From Nostocales cyanobacterium HT-58-2 (GTDB taxonomy: Bacteria > Cyanobacteriota > Cyanobacteriia > Cyanobacteriales > Nostocaceae), in the NCBI GenBank assembly GCA_002163975.1, contig CP019636.1, positions 3,607,001 through 3,671,000 on the forward strand: a DNA stretch of 64,000 bases, written 5' to 3'. Made by a program: the position numbers and the translations under genes. A model generated the notes under the pieces. The model was not told the DNA's origin. It did not search any database and saw nothing but the letters and a program-made list of their open reading frames with translations. This document shows, piece after piece, positions 45,313-54,447 of this stretch (positions within the stretch are counted from its first letter, which is position 1; each line of letters starts with the position of its first letter).

Positions 45313-46956
45313 ATGGCAGCATTGAAAACTTCTCCTCAACTTAAATTCCTCAATTTTTTTGGCAATCTTGACCCTATATCTAAGTTTATCTTTATCTGTC
45401 TAGGGTTTGCCAGCGTGAGCTTATTTACATTAACGACTTGGAGGGTTGTAGGGCGTTTGACAGCGCCTCACCTGACTCTTGCAGCAGGAGACCCAGAAGG
45501 GGAAAGTTATATTATCAGTGAAGCGATTGAAAAGGTTGTTGAACGTAGATCCAATATCAAAATTACAGTAATATCAACTGGCGGCACATCAGATAGCCTC
45601 AAAAAGTTGGAAGAGGGCAGTGCGGAGTTAGCAGCGGCTCAAGCAGATGTTGTCTCTGAGGAAATGGATATATCGGCTGGTGAAAAGGCAAAATCATCAA
45701 AGCCTGGAGGATTATACGCCTCAGTAAGAACTGTAGTTGTTTTGTATAAAGATTTATTTCAGTTAGTTGTTAAAGACCCCAATATTCAGCAATTTTCTCA
45801 ACTTAGAGGTAAGACAGTTGCTTTACCTATCAAAGGTGGGCAATACAAGTCTTTTGAAAAAGTAGCACAGCATTACGGTTTACTGAAAGAAGACAAAAAG
45901 ACACTAGATATTAACATTACAGGTTTAAATAAAAATCAATATTACGATGATAAGCAAGCGGAAGAAGATTTTAAATTTCAAAGGGCAGATGCCTTATTCC
46001 GTGTCCGCGCTTTAGGTAATCAAGGTATTTCCACACTTGTTAAAGATTATGGTGGAAGATTAGTCGCTATTCAACAGGGGAAAGCAATGAAAATTAAGCA
46101 TCCTGCTTTTGAAAGCACTGAAATTCCTCAAGGAGCATACAAAGGTAATCCTGCTGTACCCGACCAAGATTTACTAACAGTTGCCGTCTCAAGAATTCTA
46201 GTGGCAAGAGATACAGTCGATGAGAATATTATTAGAGAACTAACTCGTGTTATCTTTGAGCATCGTCAAGAAATAGCCAATGCTATCTCTAATCAGCATC
46301 CAGAGGTTAAACCTTTAATTGCTAGTATCGACCGTCCAAGTGATACGGGTGGTACAGGTCTTCCCCCCATTCATTCAGGTGCCGTTGCTTTCTATGAACG
46401 AGATAAACCTTCCTTTATACAAGAAAATGCTGACTATTTAGCTTTAATTTTGACAGTTATTTTGCTCATTTTTTCCTGGGTTCGCCAACTGAAGGTATGG
46501 ATGGAAAGTAGCAAAAAGAATGAGGCAGATGAATATATTGCATCAGCTATTCATTTAATGGAAGTAAGCCCAAATAACCTTGAGAATAATCAAAATCAAC
46601 TTGATGAAGTTTTTAGAAAAGCTGCTACTGCTCTCATATATGAGAAGATTTCTCAGGAATCATTCAGAACTTTTAATGAAGCTTATAAAACGACTAGAGA
46701 AGCAATAGAACGAGAAAAACAACAGGTTGAGCAAAAAATCGAACACAAGCAAAGAGAGCTTTCTGCGACCTATATTAAAGCTATAGTTGAACTATTGCGC
46801 GATACCAAAGAAAGCAAAGGTGTACTTCAACAAAAGATAGATAAAATTCTCAAAGAAGTCGCAGAAAAATTGATTTCAGAAGAAATCTCTCAAGAATCAT
46901 TCCGAACCTTTATGGAAGCTTATAAAACCACAAGAGATGCAATCGAACGTCATTAG
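45313..46956 (+). CDS. TAXI-family TRAP-type solute-binding protein, membrane-anchored
   Basis: The 547-residue protein has an N-terminal anchor (about 23-45), a TAXI-type solute-binding domain (about 50-365; LAAGDPEGESYIISEAIEKV, STGGTSDSLKKLEEG, LRGKTVALP), a second membrane helix (about 377-396), and a cytosolic coiled-coil tail (about 400-547). The tail holds a duplicated element, ISQESFRTFNEAYKTTREAI at 446 and ISQESFRTFMEAYKTTRDAI at 525. TAXI proteins normally deliver ligand to a TRAP permease; none is adjacent, and the two-helix topology with a cytosolic tail suggests sensing or scaffolding instead. Ligand unknown. Confidence 0.85.
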   Translation: MAALKTSPQLKFLNFFGNLDPISKFIFICLGFASVSLFTLTTWRVVGRLTAPHLTLAAGDPEGESYIISEAIEKVVERRSNIKITVISTGGTSDSLKKLEEGSAELAAAQADVVSEEMDISAGEKAKSSKPGGLYASVRTVVVLYKDLFQLVVKDPNIQQFSQLRGKTVALPIKGGQYKSFEKVAQHYGLLKEDKKTLDINITGLNKNQYYDDKQAEEDFKFQRADALFRVRALGNQGISTLVKDYGGRLVAIQQGKAMKIKHPAFESTEIPQGAYKGNPAVPDQDLLTVAVSRILVARDTVDENIIRELTRVIFEHRQEIANAISNQHPEVKPLIASIDRPSDTGGTGLPPIHSGAVAFYERDKPSFIQENADYLALILTVILLIFSWVRQLKVWMESSKKNEADEYIASAIHLMEVSPNNLENNQNQLDEVFRKAATALIYEKISQESFRTFNEAYKTTREAIEREKQQVEQKIEHKQRELSATYIKAIVELLRDTKESKGVLQQKIDKILKEVAEKLISEEISQESFRTFMEAYKTTRDAIERH

Positions 46957-46998
46957 TTATAACTAACTATACAAATTAAATTACAGACTTAGCTGTGG

Positions 46999-47059
46999 GG
47001 TGGGCATTGCCTAGCGCGATTTTGGTATCTATTTAGTGAAGATAAGAGCAATGCCCACC
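46999..47059. repeat. Inverted repeat with 37-nt loop
   Basis: GGTGGGCATTGC (46999-47010) and GCAATGCCCACC (47048-47059) are perfect 12-bp complements between the convergent TAXI and PLP-enzyme genes. GTGGGCATTGCC/GGCAATGCCCAC arms are a common Nostocales intergenic repeat type, and it may also end transcription. Confidence 0.65.
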
Positions 47060-47211
47060 TTACCTGAGTCACCCCTTCTCTTACAAAGACGCACTCACGT
47101 TCGCTTAATTCATTTCGCTTAATTCATAAGGTACAGCATGATAAATTCAAAATTATTTTTGAACTTTAAATGAGCGAATGAGGAAATTTGAGCGTAAGCG
47201 AGGGCTCACCA

Positions 47212-48441
47212 TTAGCACCTTCCCACAGCTTCTATTGCTGCTTCCAACGCTATTGCTATATGTGTCCAGTGGGTTCCGCCTTGGCAATAAACGACGTATG
47301 GTTCCCGCAGAGGACCATCGGCTGAAAATTCAGAGGTACTGCCCTCGATAAATGTCCCGCCAGCCATCACGACCTTACTTTCATAACCAGGCATTTCATC
47401 TGGGATGGGGTCGAGATAGGAACCAATTGGAGAATTTTGTTGAATTGCTCGACAAAAGGCAATGAGTTTTTCAGGAGAACCCAATTTGATTGCCTGAATC
47501 ACATCGCGACGCTTGGCAAACGGTGCTGGATTGACTGGATAACCGAGTTTGTCAAATACATAACCTGTGAGGTGAGTCCCCTTCATCGCTTCTCCTACCA
47601 TTTGCGGGGCAAGAAACAGCCCTTGGAACAGCAGACGATTTTGGTCAAAGGTCGCACCTCCATAACTGCCAATTCCAGGCGCTGTGAGGCGACAAGCGGC
47701 AGCTTCTACCAAATCAGCGCGACCGGCAACGTAACCACCAGCAGTGACAATAGTACCACCAGGATTTTTAATCAACGACCCCGCCATTAAATCAGCACCA
47801 ACATGGGTAGGTTCCTGAGTTTCTATGAATTCGCCGTAGCAGTTATCAACAAAGCAAATGGTGTTAGGGTTTTGCTGCTTAACCAAGTGGATAATTTTCT
47901 CAATTTCGGCTATTGATAGACTAGGACGCCAAGAATAGCCACAAGAACGCTGAATCAGGACTAAACGTGTTTTGTCCTCCACCGCATGACTTAATGCTTG
48001 CCAATTTACGGTTCCTTCTGGAGTAAGATCCAATTGTTGGTAGCGAATGCCAAACTCGAGTAATGATCCTTGAGCTTGACCTCGTAAACCAATAACTTCT
48101 TCGAGGGTATCATACGGTGCGCCTACCACCGCTAGCATTTCATCACCAGGACGGAGAACACCAAATAAGGCACAAGCAATTGCGTGAGTTCCCGAAACAA
48201 ACTGCACTCGTACAGCAGCCGCCTCAGCGCCCACCACCTCCGCAAAAACTTTATCTAAAGTTTCTCGCCCTAAGTCGTCGTGTCCGTATCCCGAGACACC
48301 TGCGAAGTGGTGTGCTCCTACACGATAATGGCGAAAGGCACTTAACACTCGTTGAAGATTTTGCTTGACCTGAGCGTCAATTCCAGAAAAAATCTGTAAC
48401 AGTGCCTGTTCTGCTTCACGCAGCTGTTCCAAGCTGTTCAT
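47212..48441 (-). CDS. Methionine gamma-lyase-like PLP enzyme (aluminium-resistance family)
   Basis: The 409-residue protein of the Cys/Met-metabolism PLP family carries the stretches VSGYGHDDLGRETLD, VQFVSGTHAIACALFG, CFVDNCYGEFIE, and the PLP lysine motif SLIKNPGGTIV. It belongs to the group annotated as methionine gamma-lyase family or aluminium resistance protein. Actual substrates are unproven, though a C-S lyase reaction is likely. The start at ATG 48441 is preferred because GAGG lies about 8 nt upstream; a GTG at 48456 adds five residues. It is divergent from desC, with 83 bp between the starts. Confidence 0.88.
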   Translation of the reverse strand: MNSLEQLREAEQALLQIFSGIDAQVKQNLQRVLSAFRHYRVGAHHFAGVSGYGHDDLGRETLDKVFAEVVGAEAAAVRVQFVSGTHAIACALFGVLRPGDEMLAVVGAPYDTLEEVIGLRGQAQGSLLEFGIRYQQLDLTPEGTVNWQALSHAVEDKTRLVLIQRSCGYSWRPSLSIAEIEKIIHLVKQQNPNTICFVDNCYGEFIETQEPTHVGADLMAGSLIKNPGGTIVTAGGYVAGRADLVEAAACRLTAPGIGSYGGATFDQNRLLFQGLFLAPQMVGEAMKGTHLTGYVFDKLGYPVNPAPFAKRRDVIQAIKLGSPEKLIAFCRAIQQNSPIGSYLDPIPDEMPGYESKVVMAGGTFIEGSTSEFSADGPLREPYVVYCQGGTHWTHIAIALEAAIEAVGRC

Positions 48442-48524
48442 TAGTTCCTCTTTCACAAAAACTTAAGATTTGCGGATTTAAAATCGCGCAGATTAGGCTG
48501 AACAATTCCTATTCAGGTTACTGC

Positions 48525-49343
48525 ATGACAATTGCTACATCAACCAAATCCCAACTCAATTGGCTTCATATCACATTTTTTGCCTTCTTGCATATCGGAG
48601 CTTTGTTTGCCCTGCTTCCTAGTAACTTTAGCTGGAAAGCAGTCGGCGTTTGCTTATTTCTCTACTGGGTAACTGGTGGCTTGGGTATTACTCTGGGTTT
48701 TCACCGCCTTGTCACCCATCGTAGTTTTCAAACTCCCAAGTGGCTGGAGTATTTCTTGGTATTTTGCGGGACACTCGCCTGCCAAGGAGGACCAATCGAT
48801 TGGGTAGGAATGCATCGTATACATCATTTGCACTCTGATAAAGAGTTAGATCCCCATGATTCCAATAAAGGCTTCTGGTGGAGTCATATCGGTTGGATGT
48901 TTTATCATTCACCTGCTTTTACGGAAGTCCCTCGCTTTACTAAAGATATTGGCGACGACCCAGTTTATCAGTTTTTGCAAAAGAATATGATTTTCATCCA
49001 GGTCGCTCTGGGTGTAGTGCTGTTGTTGCTGGGTGGTTGGTCATTCGTAGTTTGGGGAATTTTTGTTCGTCTGATCTTTGTGTGGCACTGCACTTGGTTT
49101 GTTAACAGTGCTACCCATAAATTCGGTTATCGTACTTATGAATCAGGCGATCGCTCCACAAACTGCTGGTGGGTGGCTTTACTAACCTATGGTGAAGGCT
49201 GGCACAATAATCACCATGCGTTTCAGTACTCAGCGCGTCATGGGTTGGAATGGTGGGAATTCGACCTCACCTGGATGACTATTCAATTGCTACAAGCATT
49301 AGGTCTGGCTACGCATGTGAAGCTAGCAGATAACAAGCAGTAA
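48525..49343 (+). CDS. desC: Delta-9 acyl-lipid desaturase
   Basis: The 272-residue membrane desaturase introduces the first double bond (delta-9) into lipid-bound stearate. The three histidine boxes are present: HRLVTH near residue 61, HRIHHLH near 98, and HNNHH near 231. Hydrophobic pairs of helices fit the di-iron desaturase fold (about 14-55 and 160-195). The start at 48525 gives MTIATSTKSQ, as expected for DesC; upstream codons are not conserved-looking. It begins a desC-desA-desB cluster as in other Nostocales, though spacing of 363 and 458 bp suggests separate promoters. Confidence 0.93.
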   Translation: MTIATSTKSQLNWLHITFFAFLHIGALFALLPSNFSWKAVGVCLFLYWVTGGLGITLGFHRLVTHRSFQTPKWLEYFLVFCGTLACQGGPIDWVGMHRIHHLHSDKELDPHDSNKGFWWSHIGWMFYHSPAFTEVPRFTKDIGDDPVYQFLQKNMIFIQVALGVVLLLLGGWSFVVWGIFVRLIFVWHCTWFVNSATHKFGYRTYESGDRSTNCWWVALLTYGEGWHNNHHAFQYSARHGLEWWEFDLTWMTIQLLQALGLATHVKLADNKQ

Positions 49344-49415
49344 GTGGTCATCCCCTTAAGCACTATGTCCTTTGGACCGGGTGCGCAAAAGCCTTCTTGC
49401 ACTTTGCGCTGGTTG

Positions 49416-49533
49416 TGAAATTCAAAACTATAAATTCAAAATGAACAATCTCCATATCTCCACGAAGGAAATTTGGGCATTGTTAATTTAAAATTAAAAA
49501 TGATTTTTTGAATTTTGAATTTTGAATTTTGAA
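49416..49533. repeat. Heptamer tandem repeat and inverted partner
   Basis: TTTTGAA is repeated four times in tandem (49506-49533). Complementary ATTCAAAA words lie at about 49421 and 49434, giving an imperfect long hairpin of about 115 bp. This is a short tandem repeat type typical of heterocystous genomes. Confidence 0.7.
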
Positions 49534-49706
49534 TTGCTTACCCTCCCCCGCTTCTGAAACGAGGCTTTTGTCATCAGCGGGGGTTTACTGCAGGTGCGCT
49601 GGGGTACGCTAGATTGCTATAATCCGAGACGCTAATATTACGAAACTTTGCGTCAGCCACTTGTTAAGTGATTTGGTAGTGAGGTTTGTTGTCTTTTCAG
49701 GTATTC

Positions 49707-50759
49707 ATGACTACATCAACGATCAACCGACAAAAGTCGGCTTATGACTTTAATAACTCCGACCTTAAGCTAAAAGATATTATCAAAAGTCTGCCACGAG
49801 AATGTTTTCAGCAGAATCGCTACAAAGCATGGAGAGACGTGCTGATAAGTGTCTTGATGGTAGGCTTAGGATACTTTAGCTTGATCATTGCTCCTTGGTT
49901 TCTCTTACCCCTGGCTTGGATTTTTACCGGTACTGCTTTGACTGGTTTTTTCGTGCTTGGGCATGATTGCGCTCATCGTTCATTTGCCAAACGTCGTTGG
50001 GTAAACGATTTGGTGGGGCATTTGATGATGATGCCGTTGATTTACCCGTTCCACAGTTGGCGCATTCAGCATAATTATCATCATGCTCACACAAACAAGC
50101 TGCATGAGGATAACGCTTGGCACCCAATCACCACAGAACGCTATGAAACTTGTGGAAAAATTTGGCAGTGGAGCTTCAAGGCATTTCTGCGATATCGATT
50201 GTGGTGGATAGGCTCAATCGTACATTGCGCACTTTTGCACTTTGATTGGTCTCAATTCCGCAAAAAAGACCAGCCCAGCGTGAAATTCTCTGTGGCTGTC
50301 GTTGTTCTTTTTGCTGCGATCGCTTTTCCCCTCCTGATCGCCACAACTGGGATTTGGGGATTTGTGAAATTTTGGCTGCTCCCATGGCTGGTTTATCATT
50401 TTTGGATGAGTACCTTTACCCTGGTTCACCATACTGCTCCAGACGTTCCTTTTCTGGCAGAATCCAAGTGGAATCAAGCTATAGCGCAGCTATCTGGTAC
50501 GGTTCACTGTGATTACCCCCGTTGGGTTGAAATCCTTTGCCACGATATCAATGTCCATGTCCCCCATCACCTTTCAACTGCCATTCCTTCTTATAATTTG
50601 CGGCTTGCCTATAACAGCATCAAAGAAAATTGGCAGACGTATCTACATGATGAATGCCGATTTTCTTTGTCTTTAATGAAGCAGATTACAGACCAGTGCC
50701 ACTTGTACAGAACCGATAGTGGCTATCTGTCTTTTAAAGACTATTTCGCAGGGCGATAA
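49707..50759 (+). CDS. desA: Delta-12 acyl-lipid desaturase
   Basis: The 350-residue integral membrane di-iron desaturase converts lipid-bound oleate to linoleate using reduced ferredoxin. Histidine boxes: GHDCAHRSF near residue 85, HNYHHAHTN near 121, and HVPHHLS near 284. Length fits DesA (about 350). The ATG at 49707 is preferred over an in-frame TTG at 49686. It lies between desC and desB on the same strand. DesA contributes to cold acclimation in cyanobacteria. A strong hairpin follows the stop. Confidence 0.93.
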   Translation: MTTSTINRQKSAYDFNNSDLKLKDIIKSLPRECFQQNRYKAWRDVLISVLMVGLGYFSLIIAPWFLLPLAWIFTGTALTGFFVLGHDCAHRSFAKRRWVNDLVGHLMMMPLIYPFHSWRIQHNYHHAHTNKLHEDNAWHPITTERYETCGKIWQWSFKAFLRYRLWWIGSIVHCALLHFDWSQFRKKDQPSVKFSVAVVVLFAAIAFPLLIATTGIWGFVKFWLLPWLVYHFWMSTFTLVHHTAPDVPFLAESKWNQAIAQLSGTVHCDYPRWVEILCHDINVHVPHHLSTAIPSYNLRLAYNSIKENWQTYLHDECRFSLSLMKQITDQCHLYRTDSGYLSFKDYFAGR

Positions 50760-50772
50760 ATAAGGGAAGTTT

Positions 50773-50801
50773 CATCGTGAGTGCAACCCGCACTCACGAT
50801 G
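50773..50801 (+). terminator. Perfect 12-bp hairpin after desA
   Basis: CATCGTGAGTGC and GCACTCACGATG flank a 5-nt loop, 13 bp past the stop codon. There is no T run, so it may stabilise the 3' end rather than terminate. Confidence 0.6.
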
Positions 50802-51217
50802 GAATTAGAGCATTTATTGTCCTATCAGTGAAATAAAATCTGGTAATTCTCCATACAAAATATCTTTGAGTTGTCACACATTTCAATTGCACGTTTCTTC
50901 AGAAAGGTCTTCCTTAATTAAGAGTTATTTGTAAGTACGAAAAACCCTTCTCCTGACGGAGATGAACTTGCGTTCGGGAATGCCAAGGGCGAACGCGATC
51001 GCCAGCCGTCGTGACAGTTAGAAACTTTCTTGCAGAGCTGGCTCACAAATGACTATTAACCAAGGACAAAGGTAGCCTTAACAAAAGACGTGTCGTTTGG
51101 ACGTGCGATAGCTTAGAAAAATTGCCATATGCTAGCCTTCAGCAAAGTTGCCAGCATTGCAGAGGTTGAATTACATTGCCTCAAAAACGTTCGCTTCATC
51201 TCCGGTAACAGAATCCA
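50802..51217. other. Intergenic region desA-desB
   Basis: 416 bp with the desB leader and promoter. It contains a short repeat-like GC-richer part (CTCCTGACGGAGATGAACTT near 50950) and a HIP1 site near 50996. No regulatory motif was identified. Confidence 0.4.
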
Positions 51218-52297
51218 GTGCAATCAAATACAATCAAGTCAGACAATCCTGTAAATCGTGAATCCTCTGAAGATGCAATCAAACTACCCTTCACGCTTCA
51301 AGAATTGAAAGCTGCAATCCCATCAGAGTGTTTTCAGCCTAATTTGGGAAAATCATTATTTTACTTTTTTCGTGACATCCTGATTATCAGTCTGCTTTAT
51401 GCAGTCGCTCATTACCTGGATTCTTGGTTCTTTTGGCCAATTTTCTGGCTCATGCAAGGAACGATGTTTTGGGCTTTGTTTGTCGTAGGACATGACTGTG
51501 GACACCAATCTTTTTCTAAGAAAAAATGGCTCAATGATTTAATTGGTCATCTTTCCCACACACCGATTCTTGTTCCTTATCACGGTTGGCGAATTAGTCA
51601 TAGAACTCACCACAAAAATACCGGTAATATCGACAACGATGAAAGTTGGTATCCTGCGACAGAATCACAATACAAAGTAATGCCCTTGGTAGAAAAGATA
51701 GGTCGGCATTATCTGTTTTTATTGGCTTATCCGGTGTATTTGTTGAAGCGCTCTCCTAATAAGGAAGGTTCACACTTTTTTCCCAATAGCCCTCTTTTCA
51801 AACCATCTGAAAAATGGGATGTCATTACCAGCACAACACTCTGGTTTTTAATGGTAGGTTTGCTTGGTTTCCTCACCTATCAATGGGGTTGGATGTGGTT
51901 GTTGAAATACTATGCTGGACCCTATGTTGTATTTATCATTTGGCTAGACTTGGTAACATTTTTGCACCATACCGAACCAAATCTTCCTTGGTATCGTGGG
52001 GAAGATTGGACTTTCTTGAAAGGCGCTATTTCTAGCATTGACCGCGATTACGGTTTTATCAATCACATTCATCATGATATTGGTACTCATGTTGCTCACC
52101 ACATCTTCCTGAACATCCCTCACTACAATTTGAAGAAGGCAACTGAGGCAATTAAACCGATTATGGGTGAGTACTTCCACAAATCCGAGGAACCAATTTT
52201 GACTGCATTATGGCGTTCTTGCATCAGTTGTCATTTTGTACCTGATACTGGAGGACAAGTTTACTACACATCCAATCACAAATTAGCCAAACGCTAA
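51218..52297 (+). CDS. desB: Omega-3 (delta-15) acyl-lipid desaturase
   Basis: The 359-residue membrane desaturase adds the omega-3 double bond, making alpha-linolenate-type lipids. Histidine boxes: GHDCGHQSF near residue 90, HRTHHKNTG near 128, and HVAHHIF near 291; EPNLPWYRGEDW is characteristic of omega-3 enzymes. The start is GTG at 51218; no ATG occurs before conserved sequence. desB genes are typically cold-induced in cyanobacteria, but no motif for this was seen. A strong terminator follows. Confidence 0.93.
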   Translation: MQSNTIKSDNPVNRESSEDAIKLPFTLQELKAAIPSECFQPNLGKSLFYFFRDILIISLLYAVAHYLDSWFFWPIFWLMQGTMFWALFVVGHDCGHQSFSKKKWLNDLIGHLSHTPILVPYHGWRISHRTHHKNTGNIDNDESWYPATESQYKVMPLVEKIGRHYLFLLAYPVYLLKRSPNKEGSHFFPNSPLFKPSEKWDVITSTTLWFLMVGLLGFLTYQWGWMWLLKYYAGPYVVFIIWLDLVTFLHHTEPNLPWYRGEDWTFLKGAISSIDRDYGFINHIHHDIGTHVAHHIFLNIPHYNLKKATEAIKPIMGEYFHKSEEPILTALWRSCISCHFVPDTGGQVYYTSNHKLAKR

Positions 52298-52323
52298 TAC
52301 TATATTGGATTCTTAATTTGTAG

Positions 52324-52349
52324 AGACGCGAAATTTCGCGTCTTTTTTT
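52324..52349 (+). terminator. Rho-independent terminator of desB
   Basis: AGACGCGAAA and TTTCGCGTCT form a perfect 20-bp palindrome followed by a run of seven T residues, 27 bp past the desB stop. Confidence 0.85.
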
Positions 52350-52514
52350 GCAGAGATAACAAATTCAAAATCCTGTATTTTTTGGTGCTTTTTATTTTGT
52401 TTCTTCTATCCCTAATAAAAGCGATGGTCCGTATGAAGACACGCCTTTTCTTTCAGAAAAGGCTTCCCCATTGCAGAGCAATGGAGCAATAGAACCAGTA
52501 AGCGCGATCGCGCC

Positions 52515-52622
52515 TTATACTAAGTTGCATTCAAAAACCTCACCCCGCCCTCCGGGCACCCCTCTCCTTAGCAAGGAGAGGGGTGGGGGTGAGGTGACAC
52601 CTATGAACGCAACTCAGTATTA
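52515..52622. mobile_element. MITE-like palindromic element, about 108 bp
   Basis: Outer arms TATACTAAGTTGCATTCA and, inverted, AATACTGAGTTGCGTTCA enclose inner arms ACCTCACCCC/GGGGTGAGGT and a central perfect hairpin CCCCTCTCCTT-AGC-AAGGAGAGGGG. The whole element is self-complementary with no coding capacity, between desB and the TetR gene. Confidence 0.7.
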
Positions 52623-52707
52623 CAATGCGTCGGCTTGCATCCTTTCTCCCTCTTCGATCAAGGTTTTCAGCCTACCTAATTTCTTTTGTAAAAGTAAAGT
52701 ATCGACG

Positions 52708-53283
52708 TCAATTTTTTAAGTTCGCATCAATGAGAACTGATAGCATACTCTGAGCAAAAGTTGCTCCGTTGGGTGACTGTTCAATTGTTGCCATTAAGCT
52801 GGCTCCTCCAATCAGGAGCAGGTACTGTTGCGAAAAGAATTCGGGATTTATGACGCCAGCCTCAGTCGCCAAGCGCATAATAATTTGTCGAATAGACTCA
52901 CGTAGATCTACTGAAATCTGATGTGCTTTATGAGAGGCATCGGCAATTTCCAAAACAGCATTAATAAACGGACAACCCCGAAAATTGGGAGTTGAGTACC
53001 ACTCACGCAATACATCAAATGTTGCTAATAAGCGTTCTTTGGGTGTCATACCTCGCTCTGATACAGCATCCTCAAACCAGCGTAGCCACTGAAGAGCGCG
53101 ATATTTCATCACTTCCTCGATTAACACATCTTTAGACGGAAACCAACGGTAAAGCGTACGTTTAGCAACACCAGATGCTCCAATGACTTCATTAATGCCG
53201 ACGTGCTGAATTCCCTTCTGGTAGAAAAGTTCAGAAGCAGTTTCTAAGATTTGTTGCCGAGCGTGACTTGATTGAGCAGTCAT
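52708..53283 (-). CDS. TetR/AcrR family repressor
   Basis: The 191-residue protein has an N-terminal TetR DNA-binding domain (about 8-55; ILETASELFYQKGIQHVGI, then GVAKRTLYRWFPSKD as recognition helix) and a helical ligand domain. The start is ATG 53283; a TTG at 53301 would place the coding sequence inside the operator and is less likely. It is divergent from a carboxymuconolactone-decarboxylase gene, and the intergenic space holds two palindromes sharing AGACAA-N2-TTGTCT, the obvious operators. It is therefore an autoregulated local repressor. Inducer unknown. Confidence 0.9.
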   Translation of the reverse strand: MTAQSSHARQQILETASELFYQKGIQHVGINEVIGASGVAKRTLYRWFPSKDVLIEEVMKYRALQWLRWFEDAVSERGMTPKERLLATFDVLREWYSTPNFRGCPFINAVLEIADASHKAHQISVDLRESIRQIIMRLATEAGVINPEFFSQQYLLLIGGASLMATIEQSPNGATFAQSMLSVLIDANLKN

Positions 53284-53295
53284 AGTTGAATAAGT

Positions 53296-53309
53296 AGACA
53301 AAGTTGTCT
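53296..53309. promoter_or_regulatory. TetR operator 1
   Basis: AGACAAAGTTGTCT is a perfect 14-bp inverted repeat, 13 bp upstream of the tetR ATG. It shares both half sites with operator 2. Centre-to-centre spacing is 45 bp. Confidence 0.8.
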
Positions 53310-53338
53310 CTTTTCAAATACAATAGCACCAACTTTAG

Positions 53339-53356
53339 GTAGACAAATTTGTCTAC
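53339..53356. promoter_or_regulatory. TetR operator 2
   Basis: GTAGACAAATTTGTCTAC is a perfect 18-bp palindrome, 28 bp upstream of the carboxymuconolactone-decarboxylase gene start. As the longer and fully symmetric site it is probably the stronger. Confidence 0.85.
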
Positions 53357-53383
53357 CATGTCTCATATTTAAGGCAACAACCG

Positions 53384-53956
53384 ATGGAATTTACCATTCA
53401 TACGATTGATACCGCGCCTGAAGACTCAAAAGCAGCATTAGTTCACGCACAACAAACCTTTGGATTTATTCCAAATTTAGAAGGAGTTTTTGCCCAAGCA
53501 CCTGCGTTGCTCAAAGGTTCAATGGCACTATGGGATTTGTTTGCTACGACAAGTTTCAGTCCAATTGAACAGCAAATCATTTATTTGACGGCGAATTATG
53601 AACACGAGTGTGGTTACTGCATGGCAGCCCACTCTGGCTTAGCAAAGAAGATGGGTATGAAGAGTGAAGATATTCAAGCGCTACGTGATAACACCCCCCT
53701 CAAAGATCCAAAATTGGAAGCACTGCGCCATTTTACACAACGAATGATTCAAGCACGAGGTTGGGTTGAAGAGGATGAAATTGAGAAATTTTTAGCAGTT
53801 GGTTATGGTAAACAACAAGTGCTAGAAGTAATTCTGGGTATAGCAATTAAGGTGATGCACAACTACACAAACCACGTTGCTAAAACGCCCCTTGATAAAC
53901 CATTTCAGCCATACATTTGGTCAAAGCCTGCGGTTGAACGTATCAATACCATTTGA
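53384..53956 (+). CDS. Carboxymuconolactone decarboxylase / AhpD-like protein
   Basis: The 190-residue protein of the CMD/AhpD fold has the redox motif EHECGYCMAAHSG (CxxC with the following His) near residues 73-85. It is therefore more likely a peroxidase-type or alkylhydroperoxidase-like enzyme than a true decarboxylase. Family phrases FGFIPNLEGVFAQAP and LEVILGIAIKVMHNYTNHV are present. AAGGCAAC precedes the ATG. It is controlled by the divergent TetR repressor through the operator directly upstream, so it probably answers a small reactive or toxic compound. Confidence 0.87.
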   Translation: MEFTIHTIDTAPEDSKAALVHAQQTFGFIPNLEGVFAQAPALLKGSMALWDLFATTSFSPIEQQIIYLTANYEHECGYCMAAHSGLAKKMGMKSEDIQALRDNTPLKDPKLEALRHFTQRMIQARGWVEEDEIEKFLAVGYGKQQVLEVILGIAIKVMHNYTNHVAKTPLDKPFQPYIWSKPAVERINTI

Positions 53957-54447
53957 CCGAACTAGAAAGGCGATTGTAATCTGGCTTTGGAGGTGTGATT
54001 GCCTCCAATAATCACCAATTTTATACTTAAGGACCATCATAAATTATACATTAGTGATCGCGTAGCGTCTGGTGGTAGGAGAAGCTATCAGGGTTGTAGG
54101 CTCTGTGCGCTCGCATCCAACATAGAAAACTACTATCAAGAGCTTATAGCCTTGGGTTGCTCCTAAAACTGCCATTATCGCAGTCAAAATTTTCAGATGT
54201 TCCCTAGGGAACATTGAAAGGGCAGCTAGTTGACTTTAGCACTCCTCAGTCCAAAGAAAGATGGAGTTGAATTAATAACCTTTTAACCTAAAAGTTAAAT
54301 CATTTTGAGAGTCAAACTATGATTAATGTCATGGTTCATCTCCTAAGATATTGATGATAAAAATCTTTTCTTCAAAGCATTTGAATTGCAGCGAGCGGTA
54401 GTTGATACAGCTGCAAGTCGAAGTTTTGTGCAATAAGGACGGCAATT
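53957..54447. other. Intergenic region upstream of gnd
   Basis: 491 bp with no gene. A GCGTAGCGTCTGGTGGTAGG word near 54060 is a fragment of the dispersed GCGTAGCGTCTCC repeat family. TGTTCCCTAGGGAACA at 54194-54209 is a perfect 16-bp palindrome. The gnd leader occupies the right end. Confidence 0.45.
54194..54209. promoter_or_regulatory. 16-bp perfect palindrome upstream of gnd
   Basis: TGTTCCCTAGGGAACA is fully symmetric and lies about 240 bp before the gnd start. It could be an operator. No regulator in the window matches it. Confidence 0.4.
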
